Below, in pieces: positions 23,133-31,943 of a stretch of DNA of 64,000 nucleotides. This DNA comes from Streptomyces sp. HM190. Its GTDB lineage: Bacteria > Actinomycetota > Actinomycetes > Streptomycetales > Streptomycetaceae. A model generated the notes under the pieces. That model ran no database searches, was not told the DNA's origin, and saw only the letters and a program-made list of their open reading frames with translations. Position 1 is the stretch's first letter, and the number at the start of each line of letters is the position of its first letter. The translations under genes and the position numbers were made by a program. Location: assembly GCF_009857135.1 (NCBI RefSeq), contig NZ_CP047318.1, forward strand, positions 620,001 to 684,000. Direction: 5' to 3'.

Positions 23133-25955
23133 GTGCGTCAGCACGGAGCGCGTTCCGGGAGATCAGCGGGCTTGTCGAGAGCACGGCGAGGTGGCGTGTC
23201 GGGTGCGGCGGCGCTGTTGGGCGTCGCCGCACTCGTCATGTCGGCGGTGCCCGCCGGCGCGGCGACCGGGGGCGGCACGGCACCACCGGTCCCGGGGGAG
23301 GTGGTGCCGGGGCAGCGGACGGCGACGCCCGCCCTGGTGGACGGCATCCGGGAGCGGGCCCCGGCGGCCGGCAGCGCGGCGGACGCGGCGCGCGCGTACC
23401 TGGCCGCCGAACGGGACCGTTACCGCATCGCCGACCCGGTGCGGGACCTGGAACCGGCCGGGACCGTCAGGGCGGACGGCGGACGGGAGACCGTGCGGCT
23501 GCGGCAGGAGCACCGCGGTGTGCCGGTGCTCGGCGGCCAGTACGTCGTCCGCATGGAGAAGGGGGACGACGGCCGGAGGGTCGTCACCGGCACCTCCGGG
23601 AGGTACTTCACGGGGCTGCGGACCGACACCGCGGCCGAGGTCGACGACATGCTCGCCGTCGAACGCGCGGTCGACGCCGTACGAGCCGAGCTGGACGCCG
23701 AGGACTTCACGGCGTTCGCGGGGGCCGACGAGGACGGGACCCCGCTGACGGGCACCTCGCACGGCCTGGTGGTCCTGCCCGCCGGCGCGGGCCTGCTCAC
23801 CCGGCACGTCACCGTGCGGGGCGCGAGCCCGGCGGGCGGCGAGCCGGTGCTGCGCGAGGTGTACATCGACGCGCACGCCGGATACCCGGTGCTCCAGTAC
23901 AGCGGTATCAAGACGTTCGGCGCCCCGCGCACGGCCGCCGCGGGGAAGGCCGCCGGGCGGGCCGCGCGGTCGGCCGATCCGGTGGGCTCCGGGGTCACGC
24001 TCGACGGGAGGTCCGTGGAGCTTCCGGTCGGTCAGGACGAGGTCCAGGGCACGTACGTGCTGCGCGACCGCACCCGGATCCAGAACGACTACGGGGACTT
24101 CCTCGGCACCTGGGACGCGCGGGGCCTCGGGGTCACGGACGTGGCCGGTGTGTGGCCGCCGGAACTGCCGCTGTTCTCGTCGCCGACCCCGGCCTTCGGG
24201 TCCGGGGCCACCGAGGCGGGCGCGGTCGACGCGCACTGGGCCGCCGGGCGGGTCTACGACTACTTCAAGGACCGGCACGGCCGGGACAGCCTCGACGGGC
24301 GCGGCATGTCCGTCCACTCGCTGGTCGGGGTCACCGACGGCGGTCAGCCGTACGTGAACGCCTTCTGGGACGGCGAGAAGACGGTGTACGGCACCGGGGA
24401 CTCGACGTATCTCCCGCTCTCCGCGGGGCTGGACGTCGTCGGCCACGAGATGACCCACGGTGTCATCGACCACTCGGCCGATCTCGTCTACGCGGGCCAG
24501 TCCGGCGCCCTCAACGAGGGAATAGCGGACTACTTCGGCAACGCCATCGAGACGGACGTGTACGGCGTCCCCATGGACGACCCGACCGCGGGTCTGCTCG
24601 GCGAACGGCTGTGCCGCACCGGACCGGCGGACGCGTGCGCGTTCCGCGACCTGAACGACGGGCGGACCACCGCCGCGTCCTTCCTCGGTGTCGGCTTCGG
24701 CACCGACAACGGGGGTGTGCACCTCAACTCGACCATCTTCTCGGGTGCGTTGTGGGACATACGTGAGGACCTCGGCGCCGAGCGCGCCGACCGTGTCGTG
24801 TACAGGGCGGTGACCGAGTACCTCACGCCGCTCGACGGGTTCACCCAGGGCCGGGACGCGGTGATCGCCGCCGCGAAGGACCTGGGCGTCTCCGGGCAGG
24901 ACCTCACGGCCGTGCAGCGGGCCTTCAACGCCCACGGCATCGTGCCCAACTGGGAGCTGGCCCTCGGCGTCGACTCCGACACGCTGCTCGAACGCGTCAA
25001 CACCGCCGACACCCGGCTGGGCGCCGGCGGCGACTGGTGGACGGCCGCCACCTCCGACGAGGACGGCACGGAGCCGTACTCGGTGTGGGCCGGACGCAAC
25101 GACGGCACCGGGCGGCTGAAGCTGATGAGCCCCAACGACGGCCGCTACCACGTCAATCCGGCCACCGACGGCAAGACCGTGGTGTGGCAGGCCCACGGAT
25201 CGAACGGCATCGACATCCTCGCGCGCCCCCTCGCGGGCGGGCCGGTGAAGGTCCTCGCCCACCACCGGAGCGTCGGGCGCGCCCTGGACGTCGACGGTGA
25301 CGTGGTCGCCTACGCCTACAACAACCACGGCGGACGCGCCGCCGTCGCCCACCTCAGTCTGAAGGACCCGGCGAACAAGGTCTCCCGCGGCGGGGGCACC
25401 TACCGCCGGGCGACCTGGCCGTCGGTGAGCGACGGCAAGCTCGTCTACCAGGACACGCGGCGGGTGGCCCATGTGTACGAGTCCAGCACCCGGGTGGTGG
25501 ACATCGCGACCGGCGAGGAGAGCGTCGTCCAGACCGCCACGCCCGGCACGAGCCTCGGCCCGACGGCGGTCGCGGGCGGGCGGGTGTACTGGCTGCTCGA
25601 CGAGATCGACGGGAACGGGACGACGGCGCTGCGCAGCGCCGGACTCGACGGCTCGAACGTCACCGACCTCAGTGCGGAGGCGGGTCCGCAGGGGCTGAAC
25701 GTCTCGCACGTGACGGCCTCCGAAAGCGCGGTGACGATGGTCGCCAGGAAGCCGGACACCGTGCTGCGCAACGAGGCACTGTCGAAGCTCTGGCAGTTCT
25801 CGCCGGACGGCGACCGCCGGGACCGGGTCTCCTGCAACCGGGGCGAGCAGCTCTCGGCCGCGGCGGCGCCGGGCACCCGCGTGGTGTGGCTGGACGCGAC
25901 CACCGGCACCGGCGAGGTGGTCACCCGGGCCAGGCCGAGCGGCAGGTGCGGCTGA
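23133..25955 (+). CDS. Secreted M4 (thermolysin-type) metalloprotease with C-terminal propeller-like region
   Basis: A 940-residue exported zinc endopeptidase. The GTG start has GGGGGAGA just upstream, followed by a signal peptide ending near PAGA (about 45 residues). Then come an FTP/PepSY-type propeptide (HRGVPVLGGQYVVRME, EVYIDAHAGYPVLQYS) and the M4 catalytic domain. That domain has GLDVVGHEMTHGVIDHSADLVY (zinc His pair and catalytic Glu near 438-442) and SGALNEGIADYFGN (third zinc ligand near 462). A later His block reads NGGVHLNSTIFSGALWDI. After residue about 650, repeated WQ.., YAYN.. and VYWLLDEIDG segments look like a TolB/YncE-type beta-propeller, not the usual short P-domain. It is expected to degrade extracellular protein. 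A very strong hairpin follows. Confidence 0.93.
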   Translation: MRQHGARSGRSAGLSRARRGGVSGAAALLGVAALVMSAVPAGAATGGGTAPPVPGEVVPGQRTATPALVDGIRERAPAAGSAADAARAYLAAERDRYRIADPVRDLEPAGTVRADGGRETVRLRQEHRGVPVLGGQYVVRMEKGDDGRRVVTGTSGRYFTGLRTDTAAEVDDMLAVERAVDAVRAELDAEDFTAFAGADEDGTPLTGTSHGLVVLPAGAGLLTRHVTVRGASPAGGEPVLREVYIDAHAGYPVLQYSGIKTFGAPRTAAAGKAAGRAARSADPVGSGVTLDGRSVELPVGQDEVQGTYVLRDRTRIQNDYGDFLGTWDARGLGVTDVAGVWPPELPLFSSPTPAFGSGATEAGAVDAHWAAGRVYDYFKDRHGRDSLDGRGMSVHSLVGVTDGGQPYVNAFWDGEKTVYGTGDSTYLPLSAGLDVVGHEMTHGVIDHSADLVYAGQSGALNEGIADYFGNAIETDVYGVPMDDPTAGLLGERLCRTGPADACAFRDLNDGRTTAASFLGVGFGTDNGGVHLNSTIFSGALWDIREDLGAERADRVVYRAVTEYLTPLDGFTQGRDAVIAAAKDLGVSGQDLTAVQRAFNAHGIVPNWELALGVDSDTLLERVNTADTRLGAGGDWWTAATSDEDGTEPYSVWAGRNDGTGRLKLMSPNDGRYHVNPATDGKTVVWQAHGSNGIDILARPLAGGPVKVLAHHRSVGRALDVDGDVVAYAYNNHGGRAAVAHLSLKDPANKVSRGGGTYRRATWPSVSDGKLVYQDTRRVAHVYESSTRVVDIATGEESVVQTATPGTSLGPTAVAGGRVYWLLDEIDGNGTTALRSAGLDGSNVTDLSAEAGPQGLNVSHVTASESAVTMVARKPDTVLRNEALSKLWQFSPDGDRRDRVSCNRGEQLSAAAAPGTRVVWLDATTGTGEVVTRARPSGRCG

Positions 25956-25959
25956 CCGG

Positions 25960-26022
25960 CCTGCGCGGAGCGGGGCCCGCGCGCCCGGTCGCCCGGTGCG
26001 CGCGGGCCCCGCTCCGCGCAGG
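25960..26022 (+). terminator. Very long perfect hairpin after the metalloprotease gene
   Basis: Two 25-base arms (25960-25984 and 25998-26022) pair without mismatch around a 13-base loop, starting 5 bases after the protease stop codon. Confidence 0.9.
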
Positions 26023-26089
26023 TGTGAGCGGGGGTGAGCGGGTACCCGCAGGCGTGCGGCCCACCCGTTCGGCACGAAGGAGCATCCCG

Positions 26090-26674
26090 ATGAGTCATGC
26101 GACACGGACCCGGCCCGCACGGACCTCCGCCTCCGCCCGGCGGACGCACACGGAACTGCTCTCCGTCTACCTCAACGACCATCTGGCCGGCGCCACCGCG
26201 GGCACCGACCGCGCCCGCTATCTGGCCCGTTCCTGTCGTGGCACCGACCTCGGCCCGACCCTGGAGGCGATCGCCGGTGAGATCGCCAAGGACCGGCGCA
26301 GCCTGACCGACCTGCTGCGCCGGCTGCACATCCCCGCACGCCGGTACAAGGTCTACGCGGGCTGGACCGCCGAGAAGCTGGGGCGGCTGAAGGCGAACGG
26401 CAGGCTGGTGCGCCGCTCCCCGCTCAGCACGGTGGTCGAACTGGAGATGCTGCGGGCGGGGGTCACCGGCAAGATCGCGTGCTGGGAGGCCCTGCGGCAG
26501 CTCGCCGAGAGCGACGAGCGCCTCGACCCCGCGGTGCTGGACGATCTCCTGCACCGCGGCCACCGGCAGTTGCACACCCTGGAGGAACTCCACCGGGAGC
26601 AGACGGCGGTCACCTTCCACGCCTCCGGCCCACAGGCCCCGACCCCGGCCTCGCGCGGCACGGGAGCACGGTGA
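26090..26674 (+). CDS. Helical-bundle protein, function unknown (possibly ferritin-like)
   Basis: A 194-residue soluble protein. The ATG has AAGGAG seven bases upstream. After a basic, Ala-rich leader it is almost entirely amphipathic helix: TELLSVYLNDHLAGATAG, LGPTLEAIAGEIAKDRRSLTDLLRRL, LSTVVELEMLRAGVTGKIACWEALRQLAE, LDDLLHRGHRQLHTLEELHREQ. This gives four long helices with Glu/His spacing reminiscent of ferritin-like bundles, but the canonical ExxH iron ligands are not complete. No signal peptide. It may share a transcript with the tiny downstream frame that overlaps its stop. Function is unknown. Confidence 0.75.
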   Translation: MSHATRTRPARTSASARRTHTELLSVYLNDHLAGATAGTDRARYLARSCRGTDLGPTLEAIAGEIAKDRRSLTDLLRRLHIPARRYKVYAGWTAEKLGRLKANGRLVRRSPLSTVVELEMLRAGVTGKIACWEALRQLAESDERLDPAVLDDLLHRGHRQLHTLEELHREQTAVTFHASGPQAPTPASRGTGAR

Positions 26675-26811
26675 CGGACCTGGTCCAGCACGCCTCCGAG
26701 GACGCCCTCGAAGCCGGGGCCGCCCCGCGGCGGTTCCGGGTGAGCGGCGGACAGCAGCCACCGGACGGGATCGTCGGCGGCCGGTTCAGCCCGGCACGCG
26801 CTCCCGGATGA
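26671..26811 (+). CDS. Possible 46-residue protein overlapping the previous gene
   Basis: A GTG overlaps the previous stop (GTGA) and opens a 46-codon frame (TDLVQHASEDALEAGAAPRRF...). The translational overlap argues for a real gene, but length and composition are weak evidence. No family is recognised. Confidence 0.35.
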   Translation: MTDLVQHASEDALEAGAAPRRFRVSGGQQPPDGIVGGRFSPARAPG

Positions 26812-26852
26812 CGACGGACACCGGGCGGGCCGGGGCGGTGGGGACCTGGGTG

Positions 26853-26888
26853 GTGCCGCGACGGGCAACGTTCGCCCCGTCGCGGCAC
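26853..26888. terminator. Bidirectional hairpin between convergent genes
   Basis: Perfect 13-bp arms (26853-26865 and 26876-26888) lie between the plus-strand small genes and the minus-strand binding-protein gene, touching the latter's TAG stop. It could terminate both directions. Confidence 0.75.
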
Positions 26889-27970
26889 TAGGAGGTGAGT
26901 CCGGCCCGTTCGCAGGCGGTGCGGAGTGGCGGGGTGCAGATCTGGTCGACGGTGTAGACACCGTCCTCGACGAGGGTCGGTCCGATGGTGTCGGCCGTCA
27001 CGGGGGTCGGCGCGAGCAGCACGGTGGGAATGTCCTCGGTGGTGGGGCTGTCGGTCGTGGTGGTGGCGATGGCGTCGAGGTCCTCGCCGCGGCCCAGGGC
27101 GACGGCCATGCGGGCCGCCGCGGACGCCTCCGAACGGAAGGGCTTGTACACGGACATGGTCTGCTCGCCCGCGACGATGCGCCGTACCGCGTCGAGGTCG
27201 GCGTCCTGGCCGGTGACCGGCGGCAGGTCGCGGACGCCGGCCTTCTTGAGGGCGGAGATGACGCCGGCGGCGACCGCGTCGTTGACCGCGAGGACACCGT
27301 CGATGCGCTGGGGGCCGAGGGCGGCGATGGAGGCGTCCATGTTGGCGTGGGCGCCGTCCGTGCTCCACCCGGTCTCGTACTCCCTGCCGATCTTCACCTT
27401 GCCCTTGAGGACGGACAGCGCGCCCTCCCGGTACCAGGCGGCGTTGGGGCTGGCCGGGTCGCCGTTCATCATGACGACGGTCCCGCCCTCGGCGTCGCGG
27501 CCCATCGCCTTGAGCAGGGCCGTGCCCTGGAGCCTGCCGACCTCCGCGCCGTTGAAGGAGACGTAGCCCGAGACGGGGCCCTCGGCGAGCCGGTCGTAGG
27601 CGACGACCGGGACGCCGGCGCGGCGGGCCTCATGGACCGAGGAGCGGATCGCCCGGGTGTCGGCGGCGTCGAGGATCAGCACCTCGGCCCCCTTGGTGAT
27701 CATGGAGGTGACCTGGTCCCGCTGGCGGGCCGCGTCGTTCTCGGCATTGGCGTACCGCAGGGTGCAACGGGGGCAGAGTTCCTTGATCCGTTTCTCGATC
27801 AGCGGCTTGTCGGAGTGCTCCCAGCGGGGGATGGCTCCGCTGGGCAGGAGCAGACCGACGGTGAAGCCGCCGTCCCCGTCCGATGCGTCGCCTCCTCCGC
27901 AGGCGGCCATGGACATCGCCAGGAGCGTGGTGAGGACCGCCGCCCCGGCCTGCCCCGTCCGTGCTCTCAT
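26888..27970 (-). CDS. Sugar-binding lipoprotein (periplasmic-binding-protein type, XylF-like)
   Basis: A 360-residue lipoprotein. The ATG at 27970 gives a signal peptide and lipobox MAAC (near 24). The mature protein is a Peripla_BP_4-type sugar receptor: FTVGLLLPSGAIPRWEHSDKP, DAADTRAIRSSVHEARRAGVPVVAYDRL, GPVSGYVSFNGAEVGRLQGTALL, VVMMNGDPASPNAAWYREGA, VLAVNDAVAAGVISALKKAG and PPVTGQDADLDAVRRI. These are the conserved blocks of D-xylose/multiple-sugar receptors. Its start overlaps the stop of the large SpoIIE phosphatase gene (ATGA), and no permease or ATPase follows on this strand. It may therefore act as a sugar sensor or share the transporter encoded divergently. It is paralogous to the lipoprotein encoded from 30804. 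Confidence 0.93.
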   Translation of the reverse strand: MRARTGQAGAAVLTTLLAMSMAACGGGDASDGDGGFTVGLLLPSGAIPRWEHSDKPLIEKRIKELCPRCTLRYANAENDAARQRDQVTSMITKGAEVLILDAADTRAIRSSVHEARRAGVPVVAYDRLAEGPVSGYVSFNGAEVGRLQGTALLKAMGRDAEGGTVVMMNGDPASPNAAWYREGALSVLKGKVKIGREYETGWSTDGAHANMDASIAALGPQRIDGVLAVNDAVAAGVISALKKAGVRDLPPVTGQDADLDAVRRIVAGEQTMSVYKPFRSEASAAARMAVALGRGEDLDAIATTTTDSPTTEDIPTVLLAPTPVTADTIGPTLVEDGVYTVDQICTPPLRTACERAGLTS

Positions 27971-30552
27971 GGCAGGTCCCTCGGTTCCGTTCGGGTCCCC
28001 GGATGCGCGGAGGCCGTGTCGGGTGGCGGTACGACGATCTCGCTCCACACCTGTTTGCCGCCTGCCACCGGCACCGTGCCGAACGCGTCGGACATCGCCT
28101 CGACGAGCATCAGGCCGCGCCCGCCGGTCGACTCCCAGTCCACGATGACCGGCTTGGCCGGGGCGCGGGGCGAGGAGTCGCTGACGCAGACACGCAGCCG
28201 GTCACCGCGCAGGGTCAGGTCGATGCGTACCGGGCCCTGGGTGTGGATCAGGGCGTTGGTGACGAGTTCGGAGACGACCAGCAGCACCGCGTCGGCCACC
28301 TCCTGCGCCTGCCACCGGCGCAGGGTGCGCGCGGTGAAGCGGCGGGCGTGCATGACCGCGTCGGGCAGCCGCCACACCGCCCAGCCCGCCTTGACCGGCC
28401 GGGTGCGCATGCCGTCGTAGCGCAGCAGCAGCAGCGCGACGTCGTCCTCACGGGGACCGAAGTCGCCGAGGAGGGCGTCGGCCACCCGTCCGAGGTCGGC
28501 CGGATCGGCGGCGGTGAGCGAGGCGCTCATCCGGCGCATGCCCTCGTCCAGGGGCAGGTCGGCGGCCTCGACGAGGCCGTCGGTGACGAGCGCCAGCAGC
28601 GCGCCGGGGACGATGGGGACGGCCGTCATGGGGAAGTCGGCGTCCGCGAGGATGCCGAGCGGGGGCCCGCCTTCGACCAGGACCTCCTCGGTGCGGCCGT
28701 CGGGGTGGCGCATCAGCGGAGAGAGGTGTCCGGCGCGGACGAAGAGGATGTTGTCCGCCTCCATGTCCAGTTCGGCGTAGCAGCAGGTGGCGAAGAGGTC
28801 GGTCTCCATGCCGACGAGGAGCCGGTTGGCGTGCGAGATGACCACGTCGGGCGGGTGCCCTTCGACGGCGTAGGCGCGGACCGCGGTACGCATCTGGCCC
28901 ATGATCGTCGCGGCGCCGGCGCTGTGTCCCTGGACGTCGCCGATGACGAGCGCCACCCGGTCCTCGGACAGGGCGATGACGTCGTACCAGTCGCCCCCGA
29001 CCTGGAGGCCCTGCCGGGCGGGCACGTAGCGGGCGACGGCGACGCCGCCGGGCAGGTCGGGCAGGCGCCGGGGCAGCAGACTGCGCTGGAGCATCGTCGC
29101 GAGTTCCTGCTCGGCGTCGTGCGCCTGCGCGCGTTTGAGCGCGTCGCCGACGAGCGCGGCGGTTGCGGTCAGCAGGGCCCGCTCGTCGGGGACGAACTCG
29201 TGGGGTCGGTCCCAGCCGATCAGGCACACGCCGACGGCGCGGCCCTTGGCGGGCAGCGGCAGGACGGCCAGTCCGCCGTCGCCGACGCCGACGAGCCCCG
29301 GTTCGAGCTCGGTGCCGGCCGGCCACAGGTCCATGCGTCCGTCCCGCAGGGCCGTCCTGAGGGTGGGGAGCATGCTGATGGGTGCCTCGGGCCACTCCGT
29401 ACGCCATTCGGCCCGCCACCTCTCGGGCCAGTAGGTCGTCTGGGGCGGGTCCAGCACGGTGACCACGAGCCGGTCGCCCGTGATCTCGGCGAGCGCCACC
29501 CGGTCGGCGCCGAGGGGCTCGCGCAGCGCCCTGACCACGACCCGGCCGACGTCCCGGACGGTCGTGGCGTCGTCGAGTGCCGCCGTCAGCCACTGGATCC
29601 GGGCGACGTCGTCGGCGCTGCGGCGCAGCTCGGAGGTGGCCCGGACGATTCCGTGCACCCGTTCGGCCCGGCCGTCGGCGCCCGCCAGGACCCGGCAGCC
29701 GAGGCTCAGCCAGCGCATTCCGCCCGTGGGCCGGCGGACCCGGAACTCCAGTTCCCGCCGTTCGACGGTCTGGATCGTGGGCTCCACCACCGACATCAGG
29801 GCGTGCATGTCCTCGGGGACGGCGTGCGCCAGTACGGTGTCGACCTTGCCGTCGAACTCGTCCAGGGTGATCCCGACCAGGTCGAGCAGGGTCTCGTCCG
29901 CCTCGATGAGACCGGTGTCCGGCACCAGGGTGAACGAGCCGACGTGCATGCCGCGCAGCGCGGTGGTCAGCGGCGACGCCGGCACGGTCCCGCCGTCCCC
30001 GGACCGCAGGACGTCGGCCACGGCGTCGGCGTACCGGCCGAGGAAACCGCGCTGCTCGGGGTCGAAACCCGCGGTGGACGGCCCCACGACGACGAGGCAG
30101 CCCCGACGGCCGCGCTCACCCCCCAGCGGCAGGGCGCCCAGGGAGGCGCCCGGCTCCGGCGGCACCGTCCGTCCTTCCGGGTAGCCGGCGAGCCCCCGGG
30201 CGTCGAGCCAGAGCGGCCGGCCGGTGCGGACGGCCTGCGCGACGGCCGAGCCGCCGGACAGGGGCAGCCGGTCGGGCGGCGCGTACGCGGGGGTGGCGCG
30301 GCCCGTCGTCTCCACCAGCCGCAGCTCCGTGTCCTCGGGGTCGGCCGTGTAGACGGCGGCGAGGGCCGTCCCGGCGAACGCGAGCGCCCGTTCGCTCGCG
30401 GCGGCCTCCGAAAGCAGGAAGGGGTGGCGGGTGCCGGCGGCACCGTTCCCCGACACCCGCCGTTCCGAGACCCCGGCCTGGACAGGGCCGTCATGGGGCA
30501 TGTCCGTGACCATCCTCCCGTCCATGCCGCGAGCACTGGCAAGATCAGGCAT
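27967..30552 (-). CDS. Multidomain SpoIIE phosphatase with GAF, PAS and anti-sigma-kinase-like ATPase domains
   Basis: An 861-residue cytoplasmic signalling protein. Order of domains: N-terminal GAF-like domain (about 40-185), PAS (about 205-320, LVGITLDEFDGKVDTVLAHAVPEDM and RRPTGGMRWLSLGCRVLAG), second GAF (about 340-480). The PP2C/SpoIIE phosphatase follows (about 510-720, GGDWYDVI, VIGDVQGHSAGAATIMG, EDDVALLLLRYDG). The C-terminal HATPase_c domain of the RsbW type (about 735-845) has the N-box SELVTNALIHT, DSSPR and GGRGLMLV. The combination fits a regulator that phosphorylates or dephosphorylates an anti-sigma antagonist in response to a small molecule or redox signal. Translational overlap with the downstream sugar-binding lipoprotein is unusual and suggests the two act together. 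An internal ATG may be the true start. Confidence 0.93.
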   Translation of the reverse strand: MPDLASARGMDGRMVTDMPHDGPVQAGVSERRVSGNGAAGTRHPFLLSEAAASERALAFAGTALAAVYTADPEDTELRLVETTGRATPAYAPPDRLPLSGGSAVAQAVRTGRPLWLDARGLAGYPEGRTVPPEPGASLGALPLGGERGRRGCLVVVGPSTAGFDPEQRGFLGRYADAVADVLRSGDGGTVPASPLTTALRGMHVGSFTLVPDTGLIEADETLLDLVGITLDEFDGKVDTVLAHAVPEDMHALMSVVEPTIQTVERRELEFRVRRPTGGMRWLSLGCRVLAGADGRAERVHGIVRATSELRRSADDVARIQWLTAALDDATTVRDVGRVVVRALREPLGADRVALAEITGDRLVVTVLDPPQTTYWPERWRAEWRTEWPEAPISMLPTLRTALRDGRMDLWPAGTELEPGLVGVGDGGLAVLPLPAKGRAVGVCLIGWDRPHEFVPDERALLTATAALVGDALKRAQAHDAEQELATMLQRSLLPRRLPDLPGGVAVARYVPARQGLQVGGDWYDVIALSEDRVALVIGDVQGHSAGAATIMGQMRTAVRAYAVEGHPPDVVISHANRLLVGMETDLFATCCYAELDMEADNILFVRAGHLSPLMRHPDGRTEEVLVEGGPPLGILADADFPMTAVPIVPGALLALVTDGLVEAADLPLDEGMRRMSASLTAADPADLGRVADALLGDFGPREDDVALLLLRYDGMRTRPVKAGWAVWRLPDAVMHARRFTARTLRRWQAQEVADAVLLVVSELVTNALIHTQGPVRIDLTLRGDRLRVCVSDSSPRAPAKPVIVDWESTGGRGLMLVEAMSDAFGTVPVAGGKQVWSEIVVPPPDTASAHPGTRTEPRDLP

Positions 30553-30803
30553 TCACCTACCAGAATCGCATAGACGAACCAGCCGGACAGAACGGACAGA
30601 GGAGTGGATGGCCGAGCATTCGCCGAACGTCGTGGCCGGTGACAAACTGACGACGTGGTCGCCCCGCCCCTTCCACACGCGGTACGTCCGAGGCCGGGTG
30701 GCGCCGCTCCGCCACCGGACACGCGTCCCCGATTCCACGGCGCACCCGGATGCCTCCGCGCGCGGTGCGGGGCGACGCGACGCCGGGTGAGGAGGTCGGT
30801 CGC
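30553..30803. promoter_or_regulatory. Divergent promoter region of the two sugar-binding units
   Basis: A 251-base region separates the phosphatase/lipoprotein unit (minus) from the lipoprotein/ABC-transporter unit (plus). It must carry both promoters. No confident -35/-10 pair or operator is visible, but a shared regulator would be the simplest arrangement. Confidence 0.4.
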
Positions 30804-31895
30804 ATGAAGGCCCGCATCCGGGACGCGGCCACCGCGGTGACCGCGGTCTCGACGGTCGTCGTCCTCAGCGCCTGCGGGGCCGACGAGCCCTCCGACGACG
30901 CGTCGGGCGGGAGCGGCGCCACGACGATCGCGCTGCTGCTTCCGGACTCCACGACGGCACGGTGGGAGACGCGGGACAGGCCGATGCTGGAGCGGCAGAT
31001 CAAGGAGCGCTGCGCCGACTGCGAGGTCGAGCACGGCAACGCCAAGGGCGATGTGGCCGCCCAGCAGGAGCAGATGGAGTCCATGATCACCCGCGGGGTC
31101 GACGCGATCGTGCTCGCGGCCGTGGACTCCAGGGCGCTCGCGGGCTCCGTCGGGAAGGCGGCGGAGGCGGGCATCCCCGTAATCGCCTACGACCGGCTCT
31201 CCGAGGGCCCCGTCTCGGGCTACGCCTCCTTCGACGGTGAGGAGGTGGGCCGCCTCCAGGGCGAGGCCCTGCTGACGGCCATGGGGAACGGCGCGGCCCA
31301 CCAGCAGATCGTCATGATGAACGGCGATCTCAGCGACCCCAACGCGGTGGCGTTCAAGAAGGGCGCGCTGTCCGTGCTGGGGGGCAGGGTGAAGATCGGC
31401 AAGGAGTACGACACCGCCCAGTGGCGGACGGAGACCGCGAACATGAACATGTCCAGCGCCATCGCCAGCCTCGGCGCCGAGTCCATCGACGGGGTCTACG
31501 CCGCCAACGACGGTCTCGCCGCCGGCAGCATCGCCGCCCTCAAGGCGAACAAGATCGAGCCGCTGCCGCCGGTCACCGGGCAGGACGCCGAACTGCGGGC
31601 GGTCCAGCGGATCGTCACCGGCGACCAGTACATGACGGTCTACAAGCCGTTCGCGCCGGAGGCCTCCGCCGGTGCGGCCATGGCGGTGGCGGCGGCCCGC
31701 GGGGAGAACCTCGACCAGGTGGCCACGGACACCGTGACCACCGACGGCCGGACGGTGCCCGCCGTCAAGCTCACCCCGATACCCGTGACCGCGGACACGA
31801 TCGAGGAGACCTTGGTGAAGGACGGCGTCTACACGGTCGAGCAGATCTGCTCCCCCGCCGTACGGGCCGCCTGCCAGAAGGTCGGCCTGACCTGA
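30804..31895 (+). CDS. Sugar ABC transporter substrate-binding lipoprotein (XylF-like)
   Basis: A 363-residue lipoprotein with lipobox LSAC near residue 21. ATG at 30804 has GGAGG about 9 bases upstream. The mature receptor shows the same ordered blocks as its paralogue encoded from 27970: TTIALLLPDSTTARWETRDRP, AAVDSRALAGSVGKAAEAGIPVIAYDRL, GPVSGYASFDGEEVGRLQGEALL, IVMMNGDLSDPNAVAFKKGA, VYAANDGLAAGSIAALK and PPVTGQDAELRAVQRIVTGD. It should deliver a pentose or similar sugar to the permease and ATPase encoded just downstream. The two paralogues end with a similar ICxPxxRxAC motif that could hold a disulphide. Confidence 0.95.
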   Translation: MKARIRDAATAVTAVSTVVVLSACGADEPSDDASGGSGATTIALLLPDSTTARWETRDRPMLERQIKERCADCEVEHGNAKGDVAAQQEQMESMITRGVDAIVLAAVDSRALAGSVGKAAEAGIPVIAYDRLSEGPVSGYASFDGEEVGRLQGEALLTAMGNGAAHQQIVMMNGDLSDPNAVAFKKGALSVLGGRVKIGKEYDTAQWRTETANMNMSSAIASLGAESIDGVYAANDGLAAGSIAALKANKIEPLPPVTGQDAELRAVQRIVTGDQYMTVYKPFAPEASAGAAMAVAAARGENLDQVATDTVTTDGRTVPAVKLTPIPVTADTIEETLVKDGVYTVEQICSPAVRAACQKVGLT

Positions 31896-31943
31896 CAGCC
31901 GGTCATGACCGGGCCCCGCGCCCCGGTGAGGAGATGGTTGCCC

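Noticed and set aside
23163..26120. Long minus-strand frame across the metalloprotease
   Set aside because: The plus strand has HEMTH and other M4 motifs; the minus frame has none.
26090..26674. Calling this a bacterioferritin
   Set aside because: Helices fit a bundle, but the full set of iron-ligand ExxH motifs is not seen, so only a tentative description is given.
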